Assembly (NCBI RefSeq): GCF_000425385.1
Contig: NZ_AUDI01000001.1
Coordinates: 722,797-786,796 of the forward strand
Reading direction: 5' to 3'
DNA: 64,000 bases
Source of the DNA: Pseudoduganella violaceinigra DSM 15887
Lineage (GTDB): Bacteria; Pseudomonadota; Gammaproteobacteria; Burkholderiales; Burkholderiaceae_D
Position 1 is the stretch's first letter, and each line of letters begins with the position of its first letter. This document shows positions 25,545 to 33,833 of this stretch, piece after piece. The notes under the pieces are model-generated. The model was given only the letters and a program-made list of their open reading frames with translations, did not search any database and was not told where the DNA came from. Both the position numbers and the translations under genes were made by a program.

Positions 25545-26435
25545 ATGAAAACCGCCGGCCTGAATTTCCGTCACCTGTACTTCTTCCGCGTCGTGGCCAC
25601 CGAGGGCAGCGTGACGCGCGCCGCCGAGCGCCTGGGGTTGGCGATCCAGACCATCAGCACGCAGATCTCGGCGCTGGAACAGCAGGTGGGCAAGGCCCTG
25701 TTGACCCAGCAGGGACGCCGCCTGGTGCCGACCGAGGCCGGCCGCGTGGCAATGACATACGCCGAGCAGATTTTCCAGTTGGGCGACCGCATGCAGGAAG
25801 CGCTGGAGGAAGTCGATGCGGGCCGGATCCGCCTTTCGGTCGGCATTTCCGACTCCATGCCAAAGCTGATCGCCACCCGTTTGCTGCAAGCGGCGCTATC
25901 GCTGGAGCAGCAAGTCCGCCTGGTATGTATGGAAGATGAATTCGAATCGCTGCTGGCCGACCTGGCCTTACACAAGCTGGATGTGGTGTTGACCGATCGG
26001 CCGGTGCGCGCCAGCGCCACGCTGAAGGTGTTCAGTCACCTGGTGGGAGAAAGCGAAATGCAGCTGTATGGCACGCGCTCTCTGGCGCGCAAGTACAGCC
26101 GCGACTTCCCGCACAGCCTGAACGGCGCGCCCCTGCTGCTACCGACCCGCAACAACGCCCTGCGCGGCCGCATCGATGCCTGGCTATTGCAGCAAGGCGT
26201 GCGGCCCGATGTCATGGGGGAATTCGAGGACAACGCCATGCTGAACACCTTCGGCCGCAGCGGCATGGGCCTGTTCTTTGCGCCGGCGGCACTGGCCGCC
26301 GATATGTACGAGCAGTTCGACGCGCACCTGGTCGGCAGCGCGCCCGAACTGCGCGAACAGTTCTACGCTATTTCGAGCGAACGCAAGATCAGGCACCCGG
26401 TGGTCGAGGCGATGCTGAATACTTCGCCGCGATAG
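25545..26435 (+). CDS. nhaR: LysR-family regulator, NhaR-like
   Basis: 296 residues. N-terminal LysR HTH (FRHLYFFRVVATEGSVTRAAERLGL) and a substrate-binding-fold effector domain. The sequence resembles NhaR more than generic LysR proteins: QTISTQISALEQQVGKALLTQQGRRL, HKLDVVLTDRPV, and the GEFEDNAMLNTFGRSGMG...FAP and IRHPVVEAML blocks align with E. coli NhaR as I recall it. NhaR responds to sodium and pH in enterics. No antiporter is adjacent; the divergent DUF475-Ter operon is the likely target. The last 47 bp overlap the 3' end of the convergent cecR-like gene. Confidence 0.85.
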   Translation: MKTAGLNFRHLYFFRVVATEGSVTRAAERLGLAIQTISTQISALEQQVGKALLTQQGRRLVPTEAGRVAMTYAEQIFQLGDRMQEALEEVDAGRIRLSVGISDSMPKLIATRLLQAALSLEQQVRLVCMEDEFESLLADLALHKLDVVLTDRPVRASATLKVFSHLVGESEMQLYGTRSLARKYSRDFPHSLNGAPLLLPTRNNALRGRIDAWLLQQGVRPDVMGEFEDNAMLNTFGRSGMGLFFAPAALAADMYEQFDAHLVGSAPELREQFYAISSERKIRHPVVEAMLNTSPR

Positions 26436-27075
26436 CATCCAGGCCGGCGCCGGCATAGGTCATCATATCGTCCAGCAGCGCTTCGGCATCGCCGGACAAG
26501 GCCGGGAACAGGTTGGCGCGCATTTCGCGCGGCGCGACGAGCAGCGCCAGGCAGGGCGACATCAGCAGAAATAGCGCGCGCTGCAGGCCGGGCGTGGCGG
26601 GCGGCAAGCCCAGGATCTCGCACACCAGCCCGAGCATGAGCAGGGCCTTGGGCGCAATCGCCTTGTGCACCAGCGCGGGCGCATGCTCGGTGGGCGACAT
26701 CAGTTCGCGGATCACCACGCGCGCGCCCCAATGCGCTTGGGGTCCGGTGGCGCGCAGCACAATGCCGCGCAAGATCACGCGCAGCTTCTCGCGCGGCGCC
26801 AGATCGCGCGCCACGATGTCCTGCATGTCCTCAAGCTTCAGCAAATGGTGATGCGCTTCCACCAGCACGGCCTCGTATAGGGCGCCGCGGCTGCCGAAGT
26901 GATAATTGACGGCAGCGATATTGGTGCCGGCGCGGGCGCAGATTTCCTTGCTGGTGGCGTCGGCGAAGCCGCGTTCCGCAAACACCTGCCCCGCCACCTC
27001 CAGCAGGTGTTGGCGGGTAGCGTCGCCGTCCTGGCGGCCGGCACGGGGAGCAGTCTTGTTTTGCATGGCTGGCAT
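26389..27075 (-). CDS. cecR: TetR-family regulator, CecR-like
   Basis: 228 residues. TetR HTH (ATRQHLLEVAGQVFAERGFADATSKEICARAGTN, split here by the turn) followed by NYHFGSRGALYEAVLVEAH and a DUF1956-type ligand domain. E. coli CecR (YbiH) represses an ABC exporter operon, ybhGFSR, and the same exporter type is encoded divergently here, so the pairing supports the name. A perfect 18-bp palindrome lies in the divergent gap. The ATG at 27066 is an alternative start. The 3' end overlaps the convergent LysR gene by 47 bp. Confidence 0.88.
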   Translation of the reverse strand: MPAMQNKTAPRAGRQDGDATRQHLLEVAGQVFAERGFADATSKEICARAGTNIAAVNYHFGSRGALYEAVLVEAHHHLLKLEDMQDIVARDLAPREKLRVILRGIVLRATGPQAHWGARVVIRELMSPTEHAPALVHKAIAPKALLMLGLVCEILGLPPATPGLQRALFLLMSPCLALLVAPREMRANLFPALSGDAEALLDDMMTYAGAGLDAIAAKYSASPRPPGA

Positions 27076-27095
27076 TGTACGTCGAATATAAATTA

Positions 27096-27113
27096 AAATT
27101 CAAATTTGAATTT
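27096..27113. promoter_or_regulatory. Perfect 18-bp palindrome, likely CecR operator
   Basis: AAATTCAAATTTGAATTT is fully self-complementary and lies in the 67-bp gap between the divergent cecR-like and exporter genes. It touches candidate -10 boxes on both sides (TATATT at 27085-27090 on the minus strand, TAGAAT at 27118-27123 on the plus strand). Size and place are right for a TetR-family dimer site that controls both directions. Confidence 0.68.
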
Positions 27114-27142
27114 GATGTAGAATTTCCGCAGGAGGTCTTGCG

Positions 27143-28138
27143 ATGAACAGGAAGCTTGTTGGAATTGCCATCGTGGCTGCCGCGGCCAGCGCCGCCGGCA
27201 TCTGGTACTGGAACCGCCCCATCGCCAGCGACAAGGCGCTGCTCCTGTTCGGGAATGTCGACTTGCGCCAGGTGGCGCTGGCCTTCCCTGCCAGCGAACG
27301 GGTGGCGCGGGTGCTGGCTGAGGAAGGCCAGAAAGTGAAGGCCGGCGAGGTCCTGGCGCAACTCGATACGCGCGCCCTGCACCTGCGCCTGACCGAAGCG
27401 GAGGCGCTGGCGGGAGTCCAGCGGCAAGCCCTGGCACGGCTCAAGGCCGGCACACGTCCGGAGGAACTGGCGCAGTCGCGCGCCCGCACGGCGGCGGCGC
27501 AGGCCGATGCCGACCTCGCGCGCCAGCAGCTGGAGCGCATCCAGGCGGTGCAGCAGGACAGCAACGGCCGCGCCGTGAGCCAGCAGGACGCCGACACCGC
27601 CCGCGCCCATGCCAGGGCAACCCAAGCCGCACTGGAACAGGCGCGCCAGGGGCAGGAATTGGCACTGCATGGCCCGCGGCGCGAGGATATCGCGCAAGCC
27701 CAGGCCCAACTCGATGCCGCCAACGCGGCCATCGCATTGCTCAAGCACCAGCTCGACGAGTCCTCGCTGAAGGCGCCAGTCAACGCCGTGGTGCGCGCAC
27801 GCCTGATGGAAGCGGGCGATATGGCCTCGCCGCAGCGGCCGGTCTACACCTTGGCCATCACTGATCCGAAATGGGTGCGCACCTATGTGCGCGAAGCCGA
27901 CCTTGGCCGCATCAAGCCAGGCATCGCCGCCAGCATCACGATCGACAGCCTGCCGGGCAAGACACTCGCTGGCGAGGTTGGCTATATTTCCTCGGTTGCC
28001 GAATTCACGCCGAAGACCGTGCAGACGGAGGAATTGCGCACGGCCCTGGTGTATGAGGTGCGCGTGCTGGCAGAGGACAAGGCCGACGTGCTACGCATGG
28101 GGATGCCGGCCACCGTACGGATCGCACTCGGGCAGTAG
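27143..28138 (+). CDS. HlyD-family periplasmic adaptor of an ABC exporter (YbhG-like)
   Basis: 331 residues. N-terminal signal-anchor (LVGIAIVAAAASAAGIWYW), a lipoyl/barrel-sandwich half (GNVDLRQVALAFPASERVARVLAEEGQKVKAGE), a long alpha-helical hairpin with many Ala/Gln/Arg residues (about residues 95-205), and a return beta-barrel (LKAPVNAVVRARLMEAGD). It would bridge the inner-membrane ABC transporter to the outer-membrane factor encoded at the end of the operon. It has a strong ribosome-binding site, AGGAGG. Confidence 0.92.
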   Translation: MNRKLVGIAIVAAAASAAGIWYWNRPIASDKALLLFGNVDLRQVALAFPASERVARVLAEEGQKVKAGEVLAQLDTRALHLRLTEAEALAGVQRQALARLKAGTRPEELAQSRARTAAAQADADLARQQLERIQAVQQDSNGRAVSQQDADTARAHARATQAALEQARQGQELALHGPRREDIAQAQAQLDAANAAIALLKHQLDESSLKAPVNAVVRARLMEAGDMASPQRPVYTLAITDPKWVRTYVREADLGRIKPGIAASITIDSLPGKTLAGEVGYISSVAEFTPKTVQTEELRTALVYEVRVLAEDKADVLRMGMPATVRIALGQ

Positions 28139-28140
28139 GC

Positions 28141-29886
28141 ATGAACGCATTGGTCATCAGCGCGCGCAGCCTGTCCCGCCAATTCGACGTCAAAGGCGCA
28201 AAAGCGGCGCTGGCGGTACGCGACGTGACGCTGGAGGTGGCCGCAGGTTCCCTGACGGCCCTGGTCGGGCCGGACGGTGCGGGCAAGACCACCTTGCTGC
28301 GCATGGCGGCGGGCCTGCTGGCGCCGACTTCGGGCAGCCTGTCGGTGCTGGGCATCGACGTCGCGGCGCGGCCGCAGGCGGTGCAGGACCGCATCAGCTA
28401 CATGCCGCAGCGCTTCGGCTTGTATGAAGACCTGAGTGTGCAGGAGAACATGGACTTGTACGCCGACCTGCACGGCGTGCCGATGGGCCAACGGCGCGAA
28501 CGGTTTGCGCGCCTGCTGCATATGACGGACCTCGCGCGCTTCACCAGCCGTCCGGCAGGCAAGCTGTCGGGCGGGATGAAACAGAAGCTCGGGCTGGCCT
28601 GCACTTTGGTCCGCTCGCCCGAGCTCTTGCTGCTCGATGAACCCACCGTCGGTGTCGACCCGCTGTCGCGGCGCGAGCTGTGGCAAATCGTGCAGCAACT
28701 GGTCGACGAGGAGCGCCTGTCGGTGCTGCTCAGCACTTCCTACATGGACGAGGCAGAGCGCTGCCGGCAAGTATTCGTCATGCACGAGGGGCGGTTGCTC
28801 GCTTCGGGCGCACCCGACTCGCTGCGCGCGAAGGCCGATGGGCTTTGCTTCACCGCGGAGCCGCGTGAAGGTGAATCGGCGCGCGCCCTGCAGGCACGCC
28901 TGCTCGATGCGCGCAAGCTGGTGGTCGACGCCGTGCCGAAGGGCGGGCAGGTACGCTTCATCCGGCGCTCGGATAGCCCCGACGAGGCGATGATGCAACT
29001 GCTGGATGGAATGCCTGCCACGCGCATCCCGGCGCGCCTGGAGGACGGCTTCATGATGCTGCTGCGCGGCGGCCCCGGAGCCCAGGCCGCGCAATCGCAC
29101 GCCGCCTTGCCCAATGCGGCAAATCACAAAGTGGCCGGCGGCGGCCCGATGATCGAGGTACGCGACCTGGTGCGCAAGTTCGGCGACTTCACGGCAGTTG
29201 CGAACACCAGCTTCAGCGTTGCGCGGGGAGAGATTTTCGGACTACTGGGCCCAAATGGCGCAGGAAAAACCACAACCTTCCGCATGCTGTGCGGCCTTCT
29301 TCCAGCCAGTTCGGGTTTCCTGCAGGTGGCAGGGGTCAACCTGCGCACCGCCCGGGCGCAGGCGCGCGCCAAGGTCGGCTACGTGTCGCAGAAATTCGCC
29401 CTGTACGGCAACCTCACCGTCGCGGAAAACCTCGACTTTTTCGGCGGCGCTTACGGCCTATGGGGCAAGCGGCTGAAAGCGCGTACCGGCCAGCTGCTGG
29501 AAGAATTCCAGCTGCGCGGGCAGGAGGATATGCCGAGCGGCCAGCTGCCGGGCGGTTTCAGGCAGCGCCTGGCCATGGCCGCCAGCCTGCTGCATGAGCC
29601 GGAAGTACTGTTCCTCGATGAACCCACCAGCGGAGCGGACCCGCTGGCGCGCCGCGAATTCTGGCGCCGCATCACGGCCTTGTCCGAGCAAGGCGTCACC
29701 GTCGTGGTGACCACCCACTTCATGGAAGAAGCGGAATACTGCGACCGCATCGTCATCCAGGATGCCGGCAAAGTGCTCGCCATCGGCACGCCGCCCGAGG
29801 TACGCAAGCAAGGCGGCGGTGCCGCCAATATGGAAGACGCCTTCATCGCCATCGTCGAAAAAAACCGCAATGGAGGCGCGCCATGA
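28141..29886 (+). CDS. Double-domain ABC exporter ATPase (YbhF-like)
   Basis: 581 residues with two nucleotide-binding domains in tandem. Domain 1: Walker A GPDGAGKTT, signature LSGGMKQKL, Walker B LLLDEPTVGVDP. Domain 2 (from about residue 335): Walker A GPNGAGKTTT, signature LPGGFRQRL (degenerate against LSGGQ), Walker B VLFLDEPTSGADP. Such fused ATPases pair with two different ABC-2 permeases, as found immediately downstream. The start lies 2 bp after the adaptor stop. Confidence 0.93.
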   Translation: MNALVISARSLSRQFDVKGAKAALAVRDVTLEVAAGSLTALVGPDGAGKTTLLRMAAGLLAPTSGSLSVLGIDVAARPQAVQDRISYMPQRFGLYEDLSVQENMDLYADLHGVPMGQRRERFARLLHMTDLARFTSRPAGKLSGGMKQKLGLACTLVRSPELLLLDEPTVGVDPLSRRELWQIVQQLVDEERLSVLLSTSYMDEAERCRQVFVMHEGRLLASGAPDSLRAKADGLCFTAEPREGESARALQARLLDARKLVVDAVPKGGQVRFIRRSDSPDEAMMQLLDGMPATRIPARLEDGFMMLLRGGPGAQAAQSHAALPNAANHKVAGGGPMIEVRDLVRKFGDFTAVANTSFSVARGEIFGLLGPNGAGKTTTFRMLCGLLPASSGFLQVAGVNLRTARAQARAKVGYVSQKFALYGNLTVAENLDFFGGAYGLWGKRLKARTGQLLEEFQLRGQEDMPSGQLPGGFRQRLAMAASLLHEPEVLFLDEPTSGADPLARREFWRRITALSEQGVTVVVTTHFMEEAEYCDRIVIQDAGKVLAIGTPPEVRKQGGGAANMEDAFIAIVEKNRNGGAP

Positions 29887-31025
29887 GCAGCGGCTTCCGC
29901 ACACGCCTGGCGGCCCTGGTGCGCAAGGAATTCCGCCAACTGCTGCGCGACGCATCGAACCTGGCTATCGGCATCGCCCTGCCTATCGTTTTGATCCTGA
30001 TCTTCGGCTACGGCTTGTCGCTCGATGTCAGGAATGCGCCGCTTGCCATCGTCATGGAAGACAGCTCGCCAATCGCGCAAGACGCGGTCGCCGGGTTCAG
30101 CCTGTCGCCCTCCTTCGCCCCCGTTCCCGTCGCTTCAATGCACGACGCCGAGGAATTGATGCGGGACCGCCGTGTCGACGCCATCGTGCGCATTCCGTCC
30201 ACATTCGGGCGCGACCTTGCCGCAGGCGGCGCGACCATCCAGATTGTCGTTCATGGCGCGGAAGCAAATCGCGCCGGCATTATCCTGAATTACGCCAACG
30301 GCGCCCTGCAGCAATGGAACACCCGCCGCGCCGAGCGCACGGGAAGCGCGGCCCTGCCCGAGGCCATCCCGGCCAACGGCGCGGTGCGCATCGAACAGCG
30401 CATGTGGTTCAACAGCGCCAACACCAGCACCTGGTACCTGGTGCCAGGCCTGATCGTTCTGATCATGACCCTGGTGGGGGCCTTCCTCACCGCGCTGGTG
30501 ATGGCGCGCGAATGGGAGCGCGGCACGCTGGAAGCGCTGTTCGTCACGCCGGTGCGGCCGGTCGAAATTCTGCTGGCCAAGGTCATCCCCTATTTCTGCG
30601 TCGGCATGGCGGGCCTGCTCCTCTGCCTGGCCGCGGCGCGCTTCCTGTTCAAGGTGCCGATGCAGGGATCACTGCTGGTGATCGTTTTCGCCTCCATGCT
30701 TTACCTGCTGGTGGCCGTTGGCATGGGCCTGTTGATTTCATCCGCCACCAAGAACCAATTCCTCGCCAGCCAGCTCGCGCTTGTCAGCAGCTTCATGCCT
30801 TCGCTGATGCTGTCCGGCTTCCTGTTCGACCTGCGCAATGTACCGCTGGCGGTGCAGGTGGTCGGCCGCATCCTCCCCGCCACCTATTTCATGGAACTGG
30901 TGAAGACCCTGTTCCTGGCCGGGAATGTCTGGCCGCTGATCCTGCGCAACTGTGCCATCCTGGCTGCCTATGCCGTGCTATTGCTTGGCGTTGCGCGCGC
31001 CGTCACCCGCAAACAGCTCGATTGA
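29883..31025 (+). CDS. ABC-2 exporter permease (YbhS-like)
   Basis: 380 residues. One N-terminal transmembrane helix, a large periplasmic domain (about residues 55-185) and five C-terminal helices, the ABC-2 topology of YhhJ/YbhS proteins. NTSTWYLVPGLIVLIMTLVGAFLTAL marks the second helix. The ATG overlaps the ATPase stop by 4 nt. Confidence 0.92.
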   Translation: MSSGFRTRLAALVRKEFRQLLRDASNLAIGIALPIVLILIFGYGLSLDVRNAPLAIVMEDSSPIAQDAVAGFSLSPSFAPVPVASMHDAEELMRDRRVDAIVRIPSTFGRDLAAGGATIQIVVHGAEANRAGIILNYANGALQQWNTRRAERTGSAALPEAIPANGAVRIEQRMWFNSANTSTWYLVPGLIVLIMTLVGAFLTALVMAREWERGTLEALFVTPVRPVEILLAKVIPYFCVGMAGLLLCLAAARFLFKVPMQGSLLVIVFASMLYLLVAVGMGLLISSATKNQFLASQLALVSSFMPSLMLSGFLFDLRNVPLAVQVVGRILPATYFMELVKTLFLAGNVWPLILRNCAILAAYAVLLLGVARAVTRKQLD

Positions 31026-31032
31026 GGCCGAC

Positions 31033-32151
31033 ATGATCGAATTCTTCCGCCGCATCGCCGTCATGGTACGCAAGGAATTCCTGGCCGTGCTTAAGGACCC
31101 GAAAAGCCGCTTTATCCTGGTGGTACCGGCCATGGTGCAAAGCCTGCTGTTCGGCTACGCGGCGACCTATGACCTGACCTATGTTCCATACGCGCTCAAT
31201 GACGCCAGCCACAGCGCCGCCTCCGCCGAACTGCTCGCCAAGCTCGATGCAAGCGGCACTTTCCGCCGCGAGCTCACCGTGGAAACACAGGAAGCGCTGC
31301 GTGAAGCCATTGACGGTGAAAAAGCCCTGCTGGCAATCAGCATCCCGGCAGATTTCGAACGCCGCCTGTATGCCGGCGATTCGGCACCGCTGCAAGTGGT
31401 GCTCGATGGGCGCAATTCGAACACTGCGGGATCGGCCGCAGCTTACGTCGGCGCGGTGGTGGCTGACTTCAACCGGCAATGGCGCCAACGGCACGGCGGT
31501 TCCGCGCCTGCGCTGCGCATCGAATCGCGCGCCTGGTTCAACCCGAACCTTGAAACGCGCTGGTACCTGATGCCAGGCATGATCGCCGCGCTCAGCATGC
31601 TGCAAACATTGCTGCTCACCGCACTTTCCGTGGCGCGCGAGCGCGAGCAAGGGACATTCGACCAGCTGCTGGTCACCCCGTTGACGCCGGTCGACATCAT
31701 GATCGGCAAGGCACTGCCGCCCATCATGATCGGGCTGATGCAGTCAACGATTATCCTGCTGGTGACGCGCCTCTGGTTCGGCGTACCGATGGCGGGATCG
31801 CTGCTCTCCATTTACGCCGCACTGACGCTGTTCACGGTGGCCAGCGTCGGCATCGGACTATCGATTTCCGCCGTATCGCTGAATATGCAGCAGGCCATGC
31901 TGTACACCTTCGTACTGGTGATGCCGATGATGCTGCTGTCCGGCCTCACTACACCGGTTCGCAATATGCCTGAGATGCTACAGGTACTGACCATGGCCAA
32001 TCCCCTGCGCTTTGCGATCGATATGGTGCAGCGCATCTACCTCGAAGGCGTCGGCCTTGGCACGCTCTGGCCGAACATGGTACCCCTGCTGCTGATCGCT
32101 CTGGTCACACTGCCGCTGGCGGCTTGGCTGTTCCGACATCGCCTTGCCTGA
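31033..32151 (+). CDS. ABC-2 exporter permease (YbhR-like)
   Basis: 372 residues, same topology as the preceding permease and clearly paralogous (MVRKEFLAVLKDPKSRF; NPNLETRWYLMPGMIAALSM; EREQGTFDQLLVTPL). The ATG at 31033, 7 bp after the previous stop, is chosen over an in-frame start inside the upstream gene. The two permeases probably form the heterodimeric membrane channel. Confidence 0.92.
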   Translation: MIEFFRRIAVMVRKEFLAVLKDPKSRFILVVPAMVQSLLFGYAATYDLTYVPYALNDASHSAASAELLAKLDASGTFRRELTVETQEALREAIDGEKALLAISIPADFERRLYAGDSAPLQVVLDGRNSNTAGSAAAYVGAVVADFNRQWRQRHGGSAPALRIESRAWFNPNLETRWYLMPGMIAALSMLQTLLLTALSVAREREQGTFDQLLVTPLTPVDIMIGKALPPIMIGLMQSTIILLVTRLWFGVPMAGSLLSIYAALTLFTVASVGIGLSISAVSLNMQQAMLYTFVLVMPMMLLSGLTTPVRNMPEMLQVLTMANPLRFAIDMVQRIYLEGVGLGTLWPNMVPLLLIALVTLPLAAWLFRHRLA

Positions 32152-32163
32152 ATTGGAAACGTC

Positions 32164-33624
32164 ATGAAATCGCTCCCCATGTCCCTGATTTCCTTGTTGC
32201 TCACGGCATGCGCCGTGGGCCCGGACTTTCACGAACCGGAAGTGCAAGCGCCCGCAAGCTACGCCGACTGGCATGGCGGCGCGCCGGCATTGCGCGAGAC
32301 CGGGCTGGCTACCGGAACGGCTCAATCGTTCGCTCGCTTTGACGATCCCGTATTGCATGACCTGCAGCGCCAGGCGCTGGCGGCCAACTTCGATGTACGT
32401 TCAGCGACACTGCGGTTCGCGCAGAGCAGGATGGCACGCAACGTGGCGGCGAGCGGACAAGGGCCGCAGCTCACAACCCATGCCGGGGCAAACAGGCAGC
32501 GGCAATCCGAATCCGGTGCGGCAACGCGCATGGTCGATGCAATCGCACCGCCCAACCGCGATGCCTTGATTGAAAAATTGAGCGATCCTTTCTCGCTATA
32601 CCAGGCCGGCTTCGACGCCAGCTGGGAACTGGACTTGTGGGGCCGCGTGCGGCGCAACGTGGAAGCGGCAGATGCCGGCATGGCGGAGGCCAGCTCGGTC
32701 TTACGCGACGTTCAGTTGGCAGTGCAACTGGAAGTGGCGCGCAATTACTATGAAATGCGATCAGCGCAGCAACAGCAAAAGCTGCTGCTTCAAGAGATGG
32801 ATGCCGCAAATGAGATGGCGGCGCTGGCATCCGCACGCCAGCGCGGTGGCTTGGCCAGCAGCCTGGAAGTGGAACAGCAGCAGTCAGCCTTGGCCGAACT
32901 GCAAGGACGCCTGCCCGCGCAGCTCGAATTCGAGGCGGCGGCAATCAACCGGCTGACCATGTTGCTCGCACAGCCGCCTGGCGCGCTGCAGCCCAGGCTT
33001 GCCGCAGATGGCAGCGCGCCATCCGCAGCGCGCGGACCGGATCTCGCCCTGGGAATACCGGGAGAGGTGATGCGGCACCGCCCCGACATCCAAGCTGCCG
33101 AAGCGCGGCTACAAGCGGCAACAGCCCGCATCGGCGTTGCTGTGGCAGACCTCTATCCCCGCATCACACTCGGCCTGTCGCTGGGCCTGGAATCGGTGGA
33201 CGCCGCCAAGTTCGGCGACTGGGGCAGCCGCCAATGGTCTGTCGGTCCCAGCCTGCAACTGCCCATATTCGACAATGGTCGCCGCCGCGCAACGGTCGAA
33301 CTGCGCGAATTAGAGCAGCAGGAAGCGGCCATCCATTTCCAGAAAACGGTGGTCAAAGCCTGGCATGAAATGGACGACGCGCTGTCAGCCTACGCCGCGG
33401 AACGCCAGCGCCACGATTCCCTGCTCGCACGCGCGACGAGCGCTCGCACTACGCTGGAACTGGCCACTGCTCGCGCGCGGCGCGGCATGAGCGACCAGCT
33501 TCCGGTGCTGCAGGCGCAACGCGCCCTGCTCGCCATCCAGCGCGAACAAGCCGCCGGCGATACCGCACTCGCCCTGCGCCAAATAGGCATATGCAAGGCC
33601 AGTGGACTCGCGCCGCAAGACTAG
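32164..33624 (+). CDS. NodT-type outer-membrane factor lipoprotein (TolC superfamily)
   Basis: 486 residues. Lipoprotein signal MKSLPMSLISLLLTAC with the family-typical AVGPDF after the cysteine. Two OEP repeats follow, each with long amphipathic helices; ASWELDLWGRVRRNVEAADA is the diagnostic segment. It completes a tripartite efflux pump (adaptor, ATPase, two permeases, outer-membrane channel). E. coli ybhGFSR lacks a dedicated channel, so its presence here makes the operon self-contained. Substrate unknown. Confidence 0.93.
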   Translation: MKSLPMSLISLLLTACAVGPDFHEPEVQAPASYADWHGGAPALRETGLATGTAQSFARFDDPVLHDLQRQALAANFDVRSATLRFAQSRMARNVAASGQGPQLTTHAGANRQRQSESGAATRMVDAIAPPNRDALIEKLSDPFSLYQAGFDASWELDLWGRVRRNVEAADAGMAEASSVLRDVQLAVQLEVARNYYEMRSAQQQQKLLLQEMDAANEMAALASARQRGGLASSLEVEQQQSALAELQGRLPAQLEFEAAAINRLTMLLAQPPGALQPRLAADGSAPSAARGPDLALGIPGEVMRHRPDIQAAEARLQAATARIGVAVADLYPRITLGLSLGLESVDAAKFGDWGSRQWSVGPSLQLPIFDNGRRRATVELRELEQQEAAIHFQKTVVKAWHEMDDALSAYAAERQRHDSLLARATSARTTLELATARARRGMSDQLPVLQAQRALLAIQREQAAGDTALALRQIGICKASGLAPQD

Positions 33625-33833
33625 CGGGCTAGCGTGGCCGACGAACGCAGATTGAGACTGGCCACTTGCTCATTAATTGACAATATTTCGAAAATGAAAT
33701 TCTATCGAAATTCAATTCTTCTTATCGTTCGAATAAGAATTGTGCGGGGCCAAAGAGATCAAAAAAGCACGAGCCGGGCCGGGGTCGGATAAGATAGAGG
33801 TTTCGACTTTCGACTTTCCGCCTTAGGGCGCAT
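33625..33833. other. AT-rich intergenic stretch with dyads and a short tandem repeat
   Basis: No gene seen. 33660-33745 is strikingly AT-rich for this genome. It holds a TTGACA hexamer (33677-33682) without a good -10 partner, TTTCGAAA (33687-33694), and the inverted repeat CAATTCTT...AAGAATTG (33713-33742, 14-nt loop). Further on TTTCGAC is repeated in tandem (about 33801-33814). It probably holds the promoter of the CorC-type gene and perhaps the end of the efflux operon. Confidence 0.45.

Noticed and set aside
27118..27123. TAGAAT upstream of the exporter operon as a complete sigma-70 promoter
   Set aside because: No acceptable -35 hexamer at 16-18 bp spacing; only noted with the palindrome.
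33677..33705. TTGACA as the -35 box of a strong promoter
   Set aside because: At 16-18 bp spacing the best -10 is TTCTAT, a poor match, so no promoter was called on this alone.
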